DNA of 64,000 nucleotides from BRH-c25 sp964619815 (GCA_964619815.1 CAZUGK010000003.1:1-64000), one strand, 5' to 3'; numbered from the stretch's first letter, positions 1-9,552 are shown. The notes: generated from the sequence alone by a model not told the origin. A program made the numbers and translations.

Positions 1-576
1 AAGCCGGTAGTGGTGTACAACCAGCATAGTGTGAGTAAAGGGTCAATTATGACCTTTGGGGTGGACTTTAAACCCGGAGGGCTATACCGTTTCCTGAATA
101 TACCTATGTGGGAATTCACCAACCGTTCACCGGAGCTGGAAACCATCTCTTATTCCACTTTCCACCGGCTTGCAGAAAGTATGGTCAATGCCGTGTCCAT
201 AGGAGAACAGATTCATAGAATTGAATCATTCCTGCTCAAACAGCTTGATAAAATGAACAGCTGCCAAGCTCCGGTTATGGAGGCTTTATTCACAATAAGT
301 GAAACTGCAGGGATTATCAGGGTAAAAGAGCTGGCAGGCAAGCTTCTGATAAGCGAGCGAAGCCTGCGCCGTTTATTTCATGAATATGTAGGAATCCCGC
401 CCAAAACTCTATGCAGGATAACAAGGCTGCAAAGCGTGATTAAAAACTGCATGGAGGATAAACATATAGACTTTCTTATGGCTGCGTATGATAACGGGTA
501 TTTTGATCAATCCCATTTTATAAAGGATTTTAAGGAATTTTGCGGCTATACACCCAGCCAATTCAGAAAACTTTAA
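1..576 (+). CDS. AraC-family transcriptional regulator, 3' part (5' end outside window)
   Basis: The frame is open from the first base, so the gene starts upstream of the window and about 190 C-terminal residues are visible. The N-terminal part carries FKPGGLYRFL, seen in the sensor domain (DUF6597 type) that precedes some AraC helix-turn-helix domains. The last 100 residues hold two helix-turn-helix units: VKELAGKLLISERSLRRLF followed by YDNGYFDQSHFIKDFKEFCG and the closing YTPSQFRKL, which is the standard AraC/XylS signature. It would bind DNA as a one-component regulator; the target is not evident. The GTG at position 10 is probably internal and not the true start. Family certain, role unknown. 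Confidence 0.88.
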   Translation, partial: KPVVVYNQHSVSKGSIMTFGVDFKPGGLYRFLNIPMWEFTNRSPELETISYSTFHRLAESMVNAVSIGEQIHRIESFLLKQLDKMNSCQAPVMEALFTISETAGIIRVKELAGKLLISERSLRRLFHEYVGIPPKTLCRITRLQSVIKNCMEDKHIDFLMAAYDNGYFDQSHFIKDFKEFCGYTPSQFRKL

Positions 577-648
577 TGTCCGATTTTTACAATAAATCAA
601 GATGCCTATTGTTTAAAATATAGTTAAACATATTTGGGAGGGATTCTA

Positions 649-1311
649 ATGAAAATGGAACTGCCGGTTCAGGCACCGGATTGGGTAAAGGAGTCGTGGG
701 AAGGCCAGTTTAAAGTTTTTCCCTGGTATTATTTTGCGATTGATCTGCCTACTCCGATTTTTATTATTACTACACGCAAAGAGAATGGCCTTGCAAATGC
801 ACAGCTAAGCACATGGGGAATGATTGCAGGGTCGGGAAATGAGCCTAAATTCATACTTATGGTACATAACTATACCGAGACCAGAAAACTGATTGAGAAA
901 ACCGGTGAATTTGTCATTAATTTTCCTGACATAAGCTTGAAAAGTAAATTCAGGAACACTATCAACCGTTTTGATAATGATACCGACGAGATATCGGCAT
1001 CCGGACTGCAGCATGATGCGTCTGTGCTAGTCAAGGCACCCCGTGTAAAGGAGTGTTTCGCACATTTTGAGTGTAAGCTGGATTGGATACAGGATATAGA
1101 AAAAGTTGATAAATCAACATCTCTTGTTCAAGGCAGCATAGTTCATGCCGCCATAGAAGAAAACATACTGTCTGATGATTTGAAGACAACATGCGGAAAT
1201 AGGAAATGGGTTTTTAATGTCCATGAGATGGTAAACCCTAAAACAGGCAACCATGCGAACGGTTTTTTAGCTACACTGGACATGAATTCCACAACAAATA
1301 TTGACGATTAA
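649..1311 (+). CDS. Flavin reductase-like (FMN-binding split barrel) domain protein
   Basis: This 220-residue protein resembles the flavin reductase-like / DIM6-NTAB family, which bind FMN in a split beta-barrel and reduce flavin or act with a partner oxidase. Visible hallmarks are the N-terminal PTPIFIITTRKENGLANAQ strand-turn, then KFILMVHNYTETRKLIEKTG and FVINFPD, which correspond to the flavin-phosphate-binding segment of the family. The ATG at 649 is chosen because GGGAGG at 637-642 sits seven bases upstream; an upstream TTG at 634 overlaps that site and is unlikely. It is a single gene between the AraC gene and a terminator. Substrate unknown; regulation by the neighbouring AraC protein is only a guess. 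Confidence 0.8.
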   Translation: MKMELPVQAPDWVKESWEGQFKVFPWYYFAIDLPTPIFIITTRKENGLANAQLSTWGMIAGSGNEPKFILMVHNYTETRKLIEKTGEFVINFPDISLKSKFRNTINRFDNDTDEISASGLQHDASVLVKAPRVKECFAHFECKLDWIQDIEKVDKSTSLVQGSIVHAAIEENILSDDLKTTCGNRKWVFNVHEMVNPKTGNHANGFLATLDMNSTTNIDD

Positions 1312-1324
1312 GCATGGTAATAAG

Positions 1325-1362
1325 AAAGGACTATGATTTCAATGTTTATCATAGTCCTTTTT
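1325..1362 (+). terminator. Rho-independent terminator after the flavin reductase gene
   Basis: A perfect 13-bp stem (AAAGGACTATGAT at 1325-1337 with ATCATAGTCCTTT at 1348-1360), a 10-base loop and a run of T on the plus strand lie 13 bases after the stop codon of the flavin reductase gene. Confidence 0.85.
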
Positions 1363-1436
1363 ATGTAGACTTATATATTTTAGGGTAGAGGTAATAGATA
1401 AGGAATTACTGGCTAAAACCTCATAAGCTGTTGACA

Positions 1437-2252
1437 CTATGGAAGGTTGCGCCTGAATTCTTTTACCTTTGTCATAAATGCCTTAACGCGGCTTTCATCT
1501 ACAAGATTTTCAAACTTTCCGTCTATTTTGAAAGTGGTCCCAACTACTGCCCCTGAAGCAATAGAAAGCTGCTTTTCAACATTTTCCAATCTCATGCCTG
1601 TATTCGCGAAAACCGGTGTGTCACCTGCAACTTTAGAAACTCTTTCAAGGAACTGTGAATTGGCTTCAGCCCCTGCCGTAAGACCGGAAACACAAAGTGC
1701 ATCCGGTTTGCAGTTGAAAATTGTACCGCGGGCAATATCTTCAATGGATCTGTCCCCAATGTATTTAGCTGCTTCAGGGACAATGTTGAACAGCAATTTT
1801 ACATTCTCTGCTCCAATGTAGTTTTTGTGGCGTATAACATCACCGCTGTTTGTATTCCATAGTCCAAAATCACTGGAATACAAGCCTGTAAATACTTCAC
1901 GCACGAATTTCGCGCCTGTAGCTGCTGCAAGGTCAATGGAGGCTTCCGGATCCCACAGGACATTCACACCAAAAGGTACTGAAATTTCACTCATTAGCTC
2001 TCCGATTACTCTTGCCATTGAAGCTGTTGTCTCTGTACGCACTTTTGTCATGTAAGGCAAGCTGAATTCGTTAGAAAACATTACTGCATCTACTCCGCCG
2101 TTCTGAAGTGCATTCAAATCATGACGTGCCTTTTCTACTACATATTTTATGCCCTTAGCTTTATCATAACCCGGATCTCCCGGCATTGCTTGAAGATGGC
2201 ACATAGCTATAATAGGTTTATTAGTTTTTAATACTTCTTTTAACCAACTCAT
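1437..2252 (-). CDS. BtpA/SgcQ family TIM-barrel protein
   Basis: This 271-residue protein has the BtpA signature: IAMCHLQAMPGDPGY at the N terminus, NGGVDAVMFSNEFSLPY, then PFGVNVLWDPEAS, CVSGLTAG and PVFANTGMRLENV. The family is a TIM barrel of unsettled chemistry. The cyanobacterial member affects photosystem I assembly, but bacterial homologues such as SgcQ of E. coli sit in sugar operons, which is the relevant comparison here. The start at 2252 follows AAGGAG with seven bases of spacing. It is the last gene of the minus-strand sugar operon, 32 bases after the M42 gene. The likely role is a lyase, aldolase or epimerase-like step on a phosphorylated sugar; that is inference. Confidence 0.85.
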   Translation of the reverse strand: MSWLKEVLKTNKPIIAMCHLQAMPGDPGYDKAKGIKYVVEKARHDLNALQNGGVDAVMFSNEFSLPYMTKVRTETTASMARVIGELMSEISVPFGVNVLWDPEASIDLAAATGAKFVREVFTGLYSSDFGLWNTNSGDVIRHKNYIGAENVKLLFNIVPEAAKYIGDRSIEDIARGTIFNCKPDALCVSGLTAGAEANSQFLERVSKVAGDTPVFANTGMRLENVEKQLSIASGAVVGTTFKIDGKFENLVDESRVKAFMTKVKEFRRNLP

Positions 2253-2284
2253 TTTATTTCTCCTTATTCCCAATTATTTCTTAA

Positions 2285-3370
2285 TTATCTTTCAAACTTA
2301 GTATCTGCCTTAATTTCATGTACTACGGCCACTACTAAATCGCTGGCCAGCTGCATGTCATTCAGGTCACACGACTCGACCGGCGAATGAGTATATCTGG
2401 CCGCCACCCCGATATCAATACCTACAACACCTGTACCCTCAAGCTGAACATATGCAAGGTCGGTAAGCCCGCCGATAGAAGCACAGCGCTGCAGATTAAT
2501 TTTCTCACGCTCCGCTACCCTGCTAAAAAGCTTCACCATTGCCGGATGAGGAATAGTACCGTTAAGGGTTCCCCTCCCATGGAAGTTGTACATGCTCATT
2601 ACCGGGCCGTTTCCCATCTTTACATCATTTTTACCCGCCATATCCGGTGTAGACCCATCAAAGCTCACATCCAGGGAAATGGCGACATCAGGCTTAATTG
2701 ACCGTGCTGCCATCATGGCACCGCGCAGATTATACTCCTCCTGTACCGTTCCAACCAGATATACCGTTGCTTCAGGAGGGTTCTCCTTCAACCGGTATGT
2801 CATATCTACAATAATTGAACAAGCCACTCTGTTATCAAAGGATGTGCCATAGGCGCGCGCACCCTGAAGCCTTACAAAATTCGGCTTGTACACAACCGGT
2901 GCCCCAACCTCGATGCCCAAGGCAACAACCTGTTCACGGCTGGTCGCCCCTATATCAACAAAGAGATTCATGTACGAGTCAACCTTATACTTTTCTTCTG
3001 CCGGAGTGACATGATGGCTTTTTACACCGATCAGTCCGTCAATCATTGATCCGTCCTCAGCCTGTATCTGCACCGGAGTTGCAGGCAAAACCTTTTCCGG
3101 GATGCCTCCAAGCCGTTCAAGCCTTATGAATCCGTCGGGTTCAATCCTGCGAACCATAAATCCCAGCTGATCCATGTGCCCGAAAACCATTATCGTAGGT
3201 GCATTCGGGTCCTTTCCCGGGACTTTCGCAATACAGTTTCCAAAAGTATCGATAGTGGTTTCAAATCCTGCTTCATTAAATTTCTCTTTCATGTATGCTG
3301 CCATCTTTTGCTCCGCCCCTGCCAATGCAGGTATAAGCGCCATGTCCCGAAGTAAATTCTCAATTCTCAT
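2285..3370 (-). CDS. M42 family metallopeptidase / SgcX-like hydrolase
   Basis: A 361-residue member of peptidase family M42 (glutamyl aminopeptidase, once called cellulase M). The metal and catalytic residues can be placed in order: GHMDQLGFMV (His and Asp), SFDNRVACSIIVD (bridging Asp), VGTVQEEYNLRGA (Glu-Glu), SLDVSFDG (Asp) and THSPVESCD (His). All are intact, so it should be a two-metal aminopeptidase or related hydrolase in the cytoplasm. The ATG at 3370 follows GGAGG at an eight-base distance; an upstream start would overlap it. M42 genes recur in sugar operons (SgcX and FrvX of E. coli), where their substrate is unknown, so a purely peptidolytic role is not assured. Confidence 0.88.
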   Translation of the reverse strand: MRIENLLRDMALIPALAGAEQKMAAYMKEKFNEAGFETTIDTFGNCIAKVPGKDPNAPTIMVFGHMDQLGFMVRRIEPDGFIRLERLGGIPEKVLPATPVQIQAEDGSMIDGLIGVKSHHVTPAEEKYKVDSYMNLFVDIGATSREQVVALGIEVGAPVVYKPNFVRLQGARAYGTSFDNRVACSIIVDMTYRLKENPPEATVYLVGTVQEEYNLRGAMMAARSIKPDVAISLDVSFDGSTPDMAGKNDVKMGNGPVMSMYNFHGRGTLNGTIPHPAMVKLFSRVAEREKINLQRCASIGGLTDLAYVQLEGTGVVGIDIGVAARYTHSPVESCDLNDMQLASDLVVAVVHEIKADTKFER

Positions 3371-3405
3371 CGCAACAACCTCCATCCATTATTAATTCAC
3401 AGCCA

Positions 3406-4923
3406 TCAGAAACTGTGCATAATATCCTTGGTTCTGTCATAAATCATGGAATACTTGTCTTTGTATCCACGATATATATCTACTTTTTGGGGATCCGGAA
3501 TTGTCCTGTATTTTTCTTTAATCCATCCCTTAACCTCTTGCCTGGATTTTATAAGTCCAGCGCCCAGTCCGGCAAATATTGCATCACCATATGCTGCACC
3601 GACGGTTACCTCAGGTATGAACTGTGCACAACCTGTTATATCACTTATGGTTTGCATCCAGACAGGATTCTTTGTTCCTCCGCCGACTGCTGTTATTCTA
3701 TCAATATTAAGTCCCATACCGCGAATCATATCCAGGCATTGTGAAATGCCATACCCTACACCCTCAAGGGCTGCTTTGAATATATGTCCTCTTGTATGAG
3801 TCAGGTTCAAACCGAATATAACTCCCTTTGCCAGGGGGTCATTTATGGGGAGGCGTTCGCCGCTGAAATAAGGCAGTACTATAACTCCTTCCGATCCCGG
3901 CGCAATGCCGTCAGCCTCTGCAAACAGCGCGTCATAAGCATTGGCTCCCCCTGCTTTCTCACTTTCAAGAAGATCCTTGGCAAAATTATCTCTGATCCAG
4001 CGTGTAAGGGAACCGGTTGTCGCCATTCCGCCCACTACAGAGCATAACTCCGGAAATACATAAGTTGCACTCCACATCTTTGCGTTTTTGGGACGCTCAG
4101 TCGTTACCATTATCATATATACAGTGGAGCCGTACATAATCATAAAATCTCCAGGTTCAAGAACTCCTACACTTACGGCTTCAGCTGAAGCATCAGTACT
4201 CCCTCCGACCACAGGTGTCCCTTCAGCAAGTCCGGTTTCCTTAGCAGCTTCGGCAGTAACAAAGCCGACTATCTCGGTGGAGTCCACAATTCTCGGCAAT
4301 CGCTCCTTTTCTGTAATAAAGGATGTCAAACCATCATCCCAGGTACATGTATGCATGTTGTACATTGGGCCTGCTCCACCGGCAGAATATTTATCCAGAA
4401 CGTACTCCCCTGTGAGCCTTGCAACCAAAAAACCCTGGGTCATGGTAAAGTGAGCGGCTTTCTTATATATTTCAGGTTCGTTCTGCTTTATCCACAAAAT
4501 TTTCGGCCCTGCAGCATCAACAGTTAACGGATTTACACAAACCTTTTCAATCCTTTCTTCTCCAATGCTACTGTTTAGTTCCTTGATCTGCGGTACGGAC
4601 CTTGTATCAATACCATAAAGGATTGCATTACGCAAAGGGTTGCAGTTTTCATCCACAGGCACGAGGGCTGTTGCAATGGCACTGCAGCTGACAGCAGCTA
4701 TATCCTGCGGATCTATTCCGGTATTTTTCAGAAGCTTATTGGTAATACTGCAAAAATCTGTCCACCAGTCCCCTATAGGATCATGCTCTGCCCAACCAGG
4801 CCTAGGAGTTTTCAGAATATGCGGAGATACCTGAATATCTAGTATTCTGCCATCTGCATCACATATAACACCCTTTGATTCATAAGTACCGACGTCTACT
4901 CCCAGAAGATACCTTTTCTTCAT
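3406..4923 (-). CDS. FGGY-family carbohydrate kinase (xylulokinase-like)
   Basis: This 505-residue protein has the two-domain FGGY sugar kinase fold. The N terminus LLGVDVGTYESKGVICD is the phosphate-1 loop, GYGISQCLDMIRGMGLNIDRI and AVGGGTKNPVWMQTISDITG mark the FGGY_C domain with its adenosine-binding glycines, and GEILPYFSGERLP-like text appears as VLPYFSGERLPINDP. It should phosphorylate a sugar or polyol that enters through the neighbouring ABC transporter. Sequence alone does not decide between xylulose, ribulose, AI-2-type or other substrates. GAGGTG lies six bases before the ATG at 4923. The gene follows the DeoR regulator by 127 bases, and the M42 gene follows 35 bases downstream. 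Confidence 0.9.
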   Translation of the reverse strand: MKKRYLLGVDVGTYESKGVICDADGRILDIQVSPHILKTPRPGWAEHDPIGDWWTDFCSITNKLLKNTGIDPQDIAAVSCSAIATALVPVDENCNPLRNAILYGIDTRSVPQIKELNSSIGEERIEKVCVNPLTVDAAGPKILWIKQNEPEIYKKAAHFTMTQGFLVARLTGEYVLDKYSAGGAGPMYNMHTCTWDDGLTSFITEKERLPRIVDSTEIVGFVTAEAAKETGLAEGTPVVGGSTDASAEAVSVGVLEPGDFMIMYGSTVYMIMVTTERPKNAKMWSATYVFPELCSVVGGMATTGSLTRWIRDNFAKDLLESEKAGGANAYDALFAEADGIAPGSEGVIVLPYFSGERLPINDPLAKGVIFGLNLTHTRGHIFKAALEGVGYGISQCLDMIRGMGLNIDRITAVGGGTKNPVWMQTISDITGCAQFIPEVTVGAAYGDAIFAGLGAGLIKSRQEVKGWIKEKYRTIPDPQKVDIYRGYKDKYSMIYDRTKDIMHSF

Positions 4924-5050
4924 ATAATGTGCACCTCACTTTCCTTGTAAATGCCAATCTCCAGCCATTTTTCCAAAGAAAATCCCATAAAAGACTCTTC
5001 ACACCAATAATACCCTCGGCCGCTTATCCATCGTGTCACACAGTTACCTT

Positions 5051-5857
5051 TTATTTCTTTTCAGTAACCGTCAGTTCTTTTCGCGAAGGAGCTATTATGA
5101 CTTCCACGCCGCCTGCTGCAAGTGCCTGGTTGGTTGGATCGTCAATCTTATCGATGATAATCTTGTCTATATCGAATACACCGCACACACGTGCGAACAC
5201 CTTCTTGTGAAGCTTTGTACTGTCAGTAACCAGAATTATCTCTTCAGCAGCACGGATCATAGCCTGCTTCACACTCACCTCTCTCAAGGTCCTGTTTGTA
5301 ATTCCAAGCTCCATATCCATGGCGTCACAGCCTAAGAACAACTTGTTTACATGTACCTTTGAAAAAAAGTTTACAGTCTCTTCGCCAAGCAATGTGTATA
5401 CAGACTGCGCAAGTACCCCACCTGTCATGATGAGCTTATTCTTGGGGTTGCGCGCTATCTCCATACCAATCTTTAAATCATTAGTTATAACTGTTACGTT
5501 GTTGCTTTTTATATGCCTTGCAACCTCCAGCGTAGTAGATCCTGCATCAAGTATGATAACGTCATCATCGTATATAAGCTTTGCTGCATCATAGCCAATG
5601 TTGCGTTTTGCCTCAATATTTATTACAGATTTACTATAAGAAGGTATTTCTGTTGTAAAGTGATTCTGAATAGACAATACTCCGCCATGGGTCTTAATAA
5701 CAAGTCCCGCTTGAGCCAATTCATTTATGTCATTTCTTATAGTCACCTTTGAAGCATTAAAAACTCTGCTAAGCTCGTCAATCTTCGCTTTCTTATGGTT
5801 GTTTATATACTCCAGAATCTTTTCCATGCGTTCAATTTGAAACAATTTAAATTCCAC
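5051..5857 (-). CDS. DeoR/GlpR-family transcriptional regulator of the sugar operon
   Basis: A 268-residue DeoR-type repressor. The N-terminal winged helix is visible as ERMEKILEYINNHKKAKIDELSRVFNASKVTIRNDINELAQAGLVIKTHGG in consecutive segments, and the C-terminal sensor domain carries NIGYDAAKLI, DVIILDAGSTTLEVA and LFLGCDAMDMELGITN, which in the family bind a phosphorylated sugar. The start is uncertain: GTG at 5857 keeps the usual N-terminal length, while TTG at 5845 has a better placed GGTGG. It lies inside the operon between the permease and the kinase, so it probably autoregulates the whole set in response to the kinase product. That last point is inference from family and position. 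Confidence 0.9.
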   Translation of the reverse strand: MEFKLFQIERMEKILEYINNHKKAKIDELSRVFNASKVTIRNDINELAQAGLVIKTHGGVLSIQNHFTTEIPSYSKSVINIEAKRNIGYDAAKLIYDDDVIILDAGSTTLEVARHIKSNNVTVITNDLKIGMEIARNPKNKLIMTGGVLAQSVYTLLGEETVNFFSKVHVNKLFLGCDAMDMELGITNRTLREVSVKQAMIRAAEEIILVTDSTKLHKKVFARVCGVFDIDKIIIDKIDDPTNQALAAGGVEVIIAPSRKELTVTEKK

Positions 5858-5866
5858 CCATCTTAA

Positions 5867-6928
5867 TTATTCTTGTAACTTACTTTCCTTGCAGCCTTGT
5901 ACATTTTTGCTGCTTTTATTTTCGAGAGCACGCTGGCTTGTTATATAATTTATAACCATTACCAACAACAGCAGCAACCCCCAAACCAAATCCTTAAAAA
6001 ATGCACTGAACCGAAGCATGTTGAAGCCGCTTGTCAGGAATTGCAGCGATATAAGGGCAAGCAGCATACCTGTTATCTTCCCGTAGCCCCCGTTAGGATT
6101 TACCCCTCCAAGCAGTGCGCAAAGAATTGCATGCAGCACGTATGAATTACCGTAATCCGCTTTTGCAGAATTCATCCGGGAAAGAAATATTATTCCGACA
6201 AAGGAAGACATTACTCCGGAAAACAAATATGTTTTCAGTACTACCGATGAATTCTTTATTCCCGAAAACCATGATGCAACAGGATTTGAGCCGTAAAACC
6301 TCAGCTTAAAACCATAGGACGTATTGTTCAGGGTAAAAGCCGATATTATGGTTGCCGCGATAAACATCAGGAGTACAATAGGTATGCCTAACAAATACCC
6401 ATTTCCTATCGTCAGGAAGGCCTGGGGAAAATTTGATATTGCCTGGCCTTTCGTAAGTACTATTCCAATACCCGTGAACAGGTTCATCGTGCCCAGTGTT
6501 ACCAATATCGGCGGGATATTGAACCTTGCTATAAAAAAGCCGTTTATCAGTCCGCATACGCATCCAATCACCGTACTTATAATAATAACAATGAATATAG
6601 TAACCGCGAGCTGGGCTCCGGTTTGTTCCCTGGCATTCACAAGTATGAATGAGCAGACGATAGCAGCTAGATTAGCTATGCTGACTATAGAGAGGTCTAT
6701 GCCCCCGGATATAATTACAAAGGTCGTCGCAATTGCTAAAAATCCCAGTTCAGGAAACTGAAACGCCATTGATATAAAGTTTGCCCGGGATAAGAACAAG
6801 TGTGGCCTAAGCGCGGACATGAGCAAAAAAATACATATGGTCACAAAGAAAAGCCTGTTTATATTCTTGTCCTTTATGATGCTTGGAGATTTTATTCTAA
6901 CTGAAAAGCCCAAGGCTTTTTTATCCAC
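5867..6928 (-). CDS. Sugar ABC transporter permease (RbsC/RhaQ type), second permease
   Basis: A 353-residue inner-membrane permease of the BPD_transp_2 family with about eight to ten hydrophobic segments. Family marks include FLAIATTFVIISGGIDLSIVS, FNIPPILVTLGTMNLFTGIGI and LHAILCALLGGVNPNGGYG (the ALLGG coupling region). The GTG at 6928 follows AGAGGTGA at six bases. It is paired with a second permease upstream, so the channel is probably a heterodimer. The soluble N- and C-terminal extensions (an N-terminal tail before the first helix and the charged end KSSKNVQGCKESKLQE) are somewhat longer than in RbsC. Confidence 0.9.
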   Translation of the reverse strand: MDKKALGFSVRIKSPSIIKDKNINRLFFVTICIFLLMSALRPHLFLSRANFISMAFQFPELGFLAIATTFVIISGGIDLSIVSIANLAAIVCSFILVNAREQTGAQLAVTIFIVIIISTVIGCVCGLINGFFIARFNIPPILVTLGTMNLFTGIGIVLTKGQAISNFPQAFLTIGNGYLLGIPIVLLMFIAATIISAFTLNNTSYGFKLRFYGSNPVASWFSGIKNSSVVLKTYLFSGVMSSFVGIIFLSRMNSAKADYGNSYVLHAILCALLGGVNPNGGYGKITGMLLALISLQFLTSGFNMLRFSAFFKDLVWGLLLLLVMVINYITSQRALENKSSKNVQGCKESKLQE

Positions 6929-6987
6929 GCGGAATCACCTCTTAAAATAAATTTGTCAATATACTAACATCATTCACCGGTAACAAA

Positions 6988-7983
6988 CTATCCGCAAGCA
7001 ATGCCTTTTATTTTTTTCTTCTGATTGTACGATTGAATGGATGTTCCAGCGATAATTATTAATCCCATTACTACCTGCTGCCAATATGAAGGTATTTTAA
7101 GCAATGTCAAGCTGTTGCTTATAATTGTTATCAGCACTATCCCCAGAAAAGCTCCAAAGGTTGTGCCTTTTCCCTCAGCCATATTTGCTCCGCCGAGAAC
7201 AACTGCCGCAATTACCGTAAGCTCATTGCCTACAAGGTCGGAGGGCACAGACATCCGGAAAAGTGCTGTATGCATAAGCCCTGCAAAACCTGCAAGTCCA
7301 CCGGCAATACCGTATACGAAACCCATAACCAGCCCTACGTTTATACCCACCCTTTTGGCTGCTACAACATCGCCGCCGACTGCATATATTTTGCGCCCAA
7401 GCATTGTATATTTCAGCATCATGCTGACAAGCAAGTATAAAGCAATGACAATCAGTACGCCAATATGCAAACCGCTCGTTGAACCGTCACTATTCTTTAT
7501 TGTAAATAACTGCGCTTGTGAAAAGGCAATCATGCATTTAGGCACATTAACCAGGAATGCAGTGCCTACCAAGGCCAACAGTGCTCCTCGGAACAAGTTC
7601 TGTGTTCCTAATGTGACAATAAAAGACGGCAGTTTGAATACGGATATAAAATATGCATTGACCAGGCCAAGCAGGATTCCTATTACTGTAGATACCAAAA
7701 ACATTGGTATGATTGTACCGGTCCATTGCATAGCAATAAACATCTTTGTAGTTACATACATTGAAAAAGCGGCAATAGCCATGAAAGAAATATCTATTCC
7801 ACCGGATATTGTCACAAGCAATACACCGATGCCAAATATGCTAAGTACAAGACATGCTCTGAATATATTCAGCCAGTTGCCAACAGTCAAGAAACTAGGG
7901 TTTATAAGTCCGAATGCAATTGACACCCCGGCTATTAATAGCACTAGTAACAATTCATTTGATTTTAGAAGTCTTTTATACAT
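6988..7983 (-). CDS. Sugar ABC transporter permease (RbsC/RhaP type), first permease
   Basis: A 331-residue BPD_transp_2 permease with about eight to ten membrane segments. VLLVTISGGIDISFMAIAAF, KLPSFIVTLGTQNLFRGALL and LTVIAAVVLGGANMAEGKGTT correspond to the conserved substrate-path and ATPase-coupling regions. The ATG at 7983 is preferred over the one at 7989 because GGGGG then stands seven bases away. It forms the transporter with the downstream permease, the upstream ATPase and the binding protein. Two different permeases plus one fused ATPase is the layout known from rhamnose (RhaSTPQ) and AI-2 (LsrACDB) importers. Confidence 0.9.
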   Translation of the reverse strand: MYKRLLKSNELLLVLLIAGVSIAFGLINPSFLTVGNWLNIFRACLVLSIFGIGVLLVTISGGIDISFMAIAAFSMYVTTKMFIAMQWTGTIIPMFLVSTVIGILLGLVNAYFISVFKLPSFIVTLGTQNLFRGALLALVGTAFLVNVPKCMIAFSQAQLFTIKNSDGSTSGLHIGVLIVIALYLLVSMMLKYTMLGRKIYAVGGDVVAAKRVGINVGLVMGFVYGIAGGLAGFAGLMHTALFRMSVPSDLVGNELTVIAAVVLGGANMAEGKGTTFGAFLGIVLITIISNSLTLLKIPSYWQQVVMGLIIIAGTSIQSYNQKKKIKGIACG

Positions 7984-8049
7984 TTGCATTCCCCCGCATT
8001 AGATTCATTACGAAGGTATGATCGGGTTTTACTGCATGCCGAACTAGAG

Positions 8050-9552
8050 TTATGCGGAAACATGCTCTGCTACAAGTTCCTGTTCAAGCTCCTCCATGGT
8101 TGTTTGCGTGCTTAAAACCTCTGATACCACCTTGCCTTGACTCATTACCAATATTCGATTACAAATCAACAATATCTCAGGAATGTCATCTGATATTACT
8201 ATAATACCGATACCGGATTTAGCTAAATCCTTTACTACATTATGAATTTCACTTTTTGAGCCCACATCTACTCCGACAGTCGGACAATTTAATATTAGGA
8301 TCTTGGGCTTTGCAGCAAGCCACTTGACAAGAACCACCTTCTGCTGGTTGCCTCCCGAGAGGGATTTTGCATGCTTGTCATAAGCCATTCCCCCTATTTT
8401 AATGCTATTTAAACCCTTCTCCATCTGCTCCTTTATCTTATTTTTGTCAAGGCTCTTGAATTTGCCTAAAAGCCTGTCGATGACGCAAAGTACGGAGTTA
8501 TCACCGATAGTCTGCTCCAAATGAAGCCCCTCGGTAAGACGGTCTTCAGGTACATACCCGATATTATTTTTTATAGCATCCTGCACACTTTCAATTTTTG
8601 TGCACTCCCCATCAACAAAAATCTCGCCGCTGCCGGCAGGCATAAGTCCAAAAAGAGACTTGGCCAACTCAGCCCTGCCGCACCCGAGAAGACCGGTGAT
8701 CCCTAAAATCTCCCCAGGCATCAGCTTAAAGGTCACATTGGAGAAATGATCATTTAAGCAAAGATTCTTGACCTCCATTAAAGGCTTGGAACTTGTCTCA
8801 GTAAAGACATAGGGTTCAGCTTCTATTTCCTTGCCGGTCATATAGTAAATGAGCTTCCCCTTGCTTATGTCTTTGGCATCTCCATCAAAAACGTTTCTCC
8901 CATTTCTCAGGATGGTGACTTTTTGTGAGACCGTCATAACCTCGTCCAGTTTATGACTTACAAAAAGCACAGCTATTCCTTTTTTGTGCAGTCCTTCAAC
9001 TATATTATACAGGGCCATAACTTCCTTGTGGGTCAATGCGGTTGTAGGTTCATCCATAATAATCAGCTTTGCTTCTTGAAGTATAGCCCTAGAAATTGCA
9101 ACAAGCTGTTTTTGTGCTACATTCAAATCGCCTACCAAAGCGCTTAAGTCCATTGAAATATTTAATTTGGCCAGCGTATTCTGAGCAATGTCCTTCATTT
9201 CTTTCCAATTAAGCACCTTCCTGTTCTGCGAAAGGAATGTGTTCATAGTAATATTCTCAGCTATGGTCATGTTTGGAAAGAGGGAAAAGTCCTGATATAT
9301 AACCTGAATCCCTTCCTTGATTGATTCAATGGGGCTGATTTTTTTGTAATGCTTATTATTGATTAAAATATATCCGCTATCATATGTATAAAAACCGGAT
9401 ATAATCTTTATTAGTGTTGACTTGCCACAGCCATTTTCGCCTATCAGACAGCGAGACTCGCCGGCTTCTATAGAAAAGTCAACATTATCAAGAGCCTTAA
9501 CACCATAAAAGGATTTTGTAATACCCTTAAGCTCAAGTAGTTTTTCGCCCAT
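8050..9552 (-). CDS. Sugar ABC transporter ATP-binding protein (duplicated ATPase, RbsA/MglA type)
   Basis: A 500-residue protein with two ABC ATPase domains. The N-terminal half has Walker A GENGCGKST, a VAQKQLVAISRA segment in signature position and Walker B LIIMDEPTTAL. The C-terminal half has the degenerate Walker A GLLGCGRAELAKS, SLSGGNQQKVVLVKW and ILILNCPTVGVDVG. The degenerate second Walker A is normal for CUT2-type sugar importers. The second Walker B region reads LNCPTVGVD where most homologues have the acidic NEPTRGID, so Cys replaces the usual Glu. ATP hydrolysis probably rests on the first site. It supplies energy for import through the two downstream permeases. Confidence 0.92.
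   Translation of the reverse strand: MGEKLLELKGITKSFYGVKALDNVDFSIEAGESRCLIGENGCGKSTLIKIISGFYTYDSGYILINNKHYKKISPIESIKEGIQVIYQDFSLFPNMTIAENITMNTFLSQNRKVLNWKEMKDIAQNTLAKLNISMDLSALVGDLNVAQKQLVAISRAILQEAKLIIMDEPTTALTHKEVMALYNIVEGLHKKGIAVLFVSHKLDEVMTVSQKVTILRNGRNVFDGDAKDISKGKLIYYMTGKEIEAEPYVFTETSSKPLMEVKNLCLNDHFSNVTFKLMPGEILGITGLLGCGRAELAKSLFGLMPAGSGEIFVDGECTKIESVQDAIKNNIGYVPEDRLTEGLHLEQTIGDNSVLCVIDRLLGKFKSLDKNKIKEQMEKGLNSIKIGGMAYDKHAKSLSGGNQQKVVLVKWLAAKPKILILNCPTVGVDVGSKSEIHNVVKDLAKSGIGIIVISDDIPEILLICNRILVMSQGKVVSEVLSTQTTMEELEQELVAEHVSA

Noticed and set aside
7037..8002. Long plus-strand open frame (321 codons) opposite the first permease gene
   Set aside because: It is the antisense shadow of a membrane protein gene; its composition mirrors the hydrophobic codons of the real gene.
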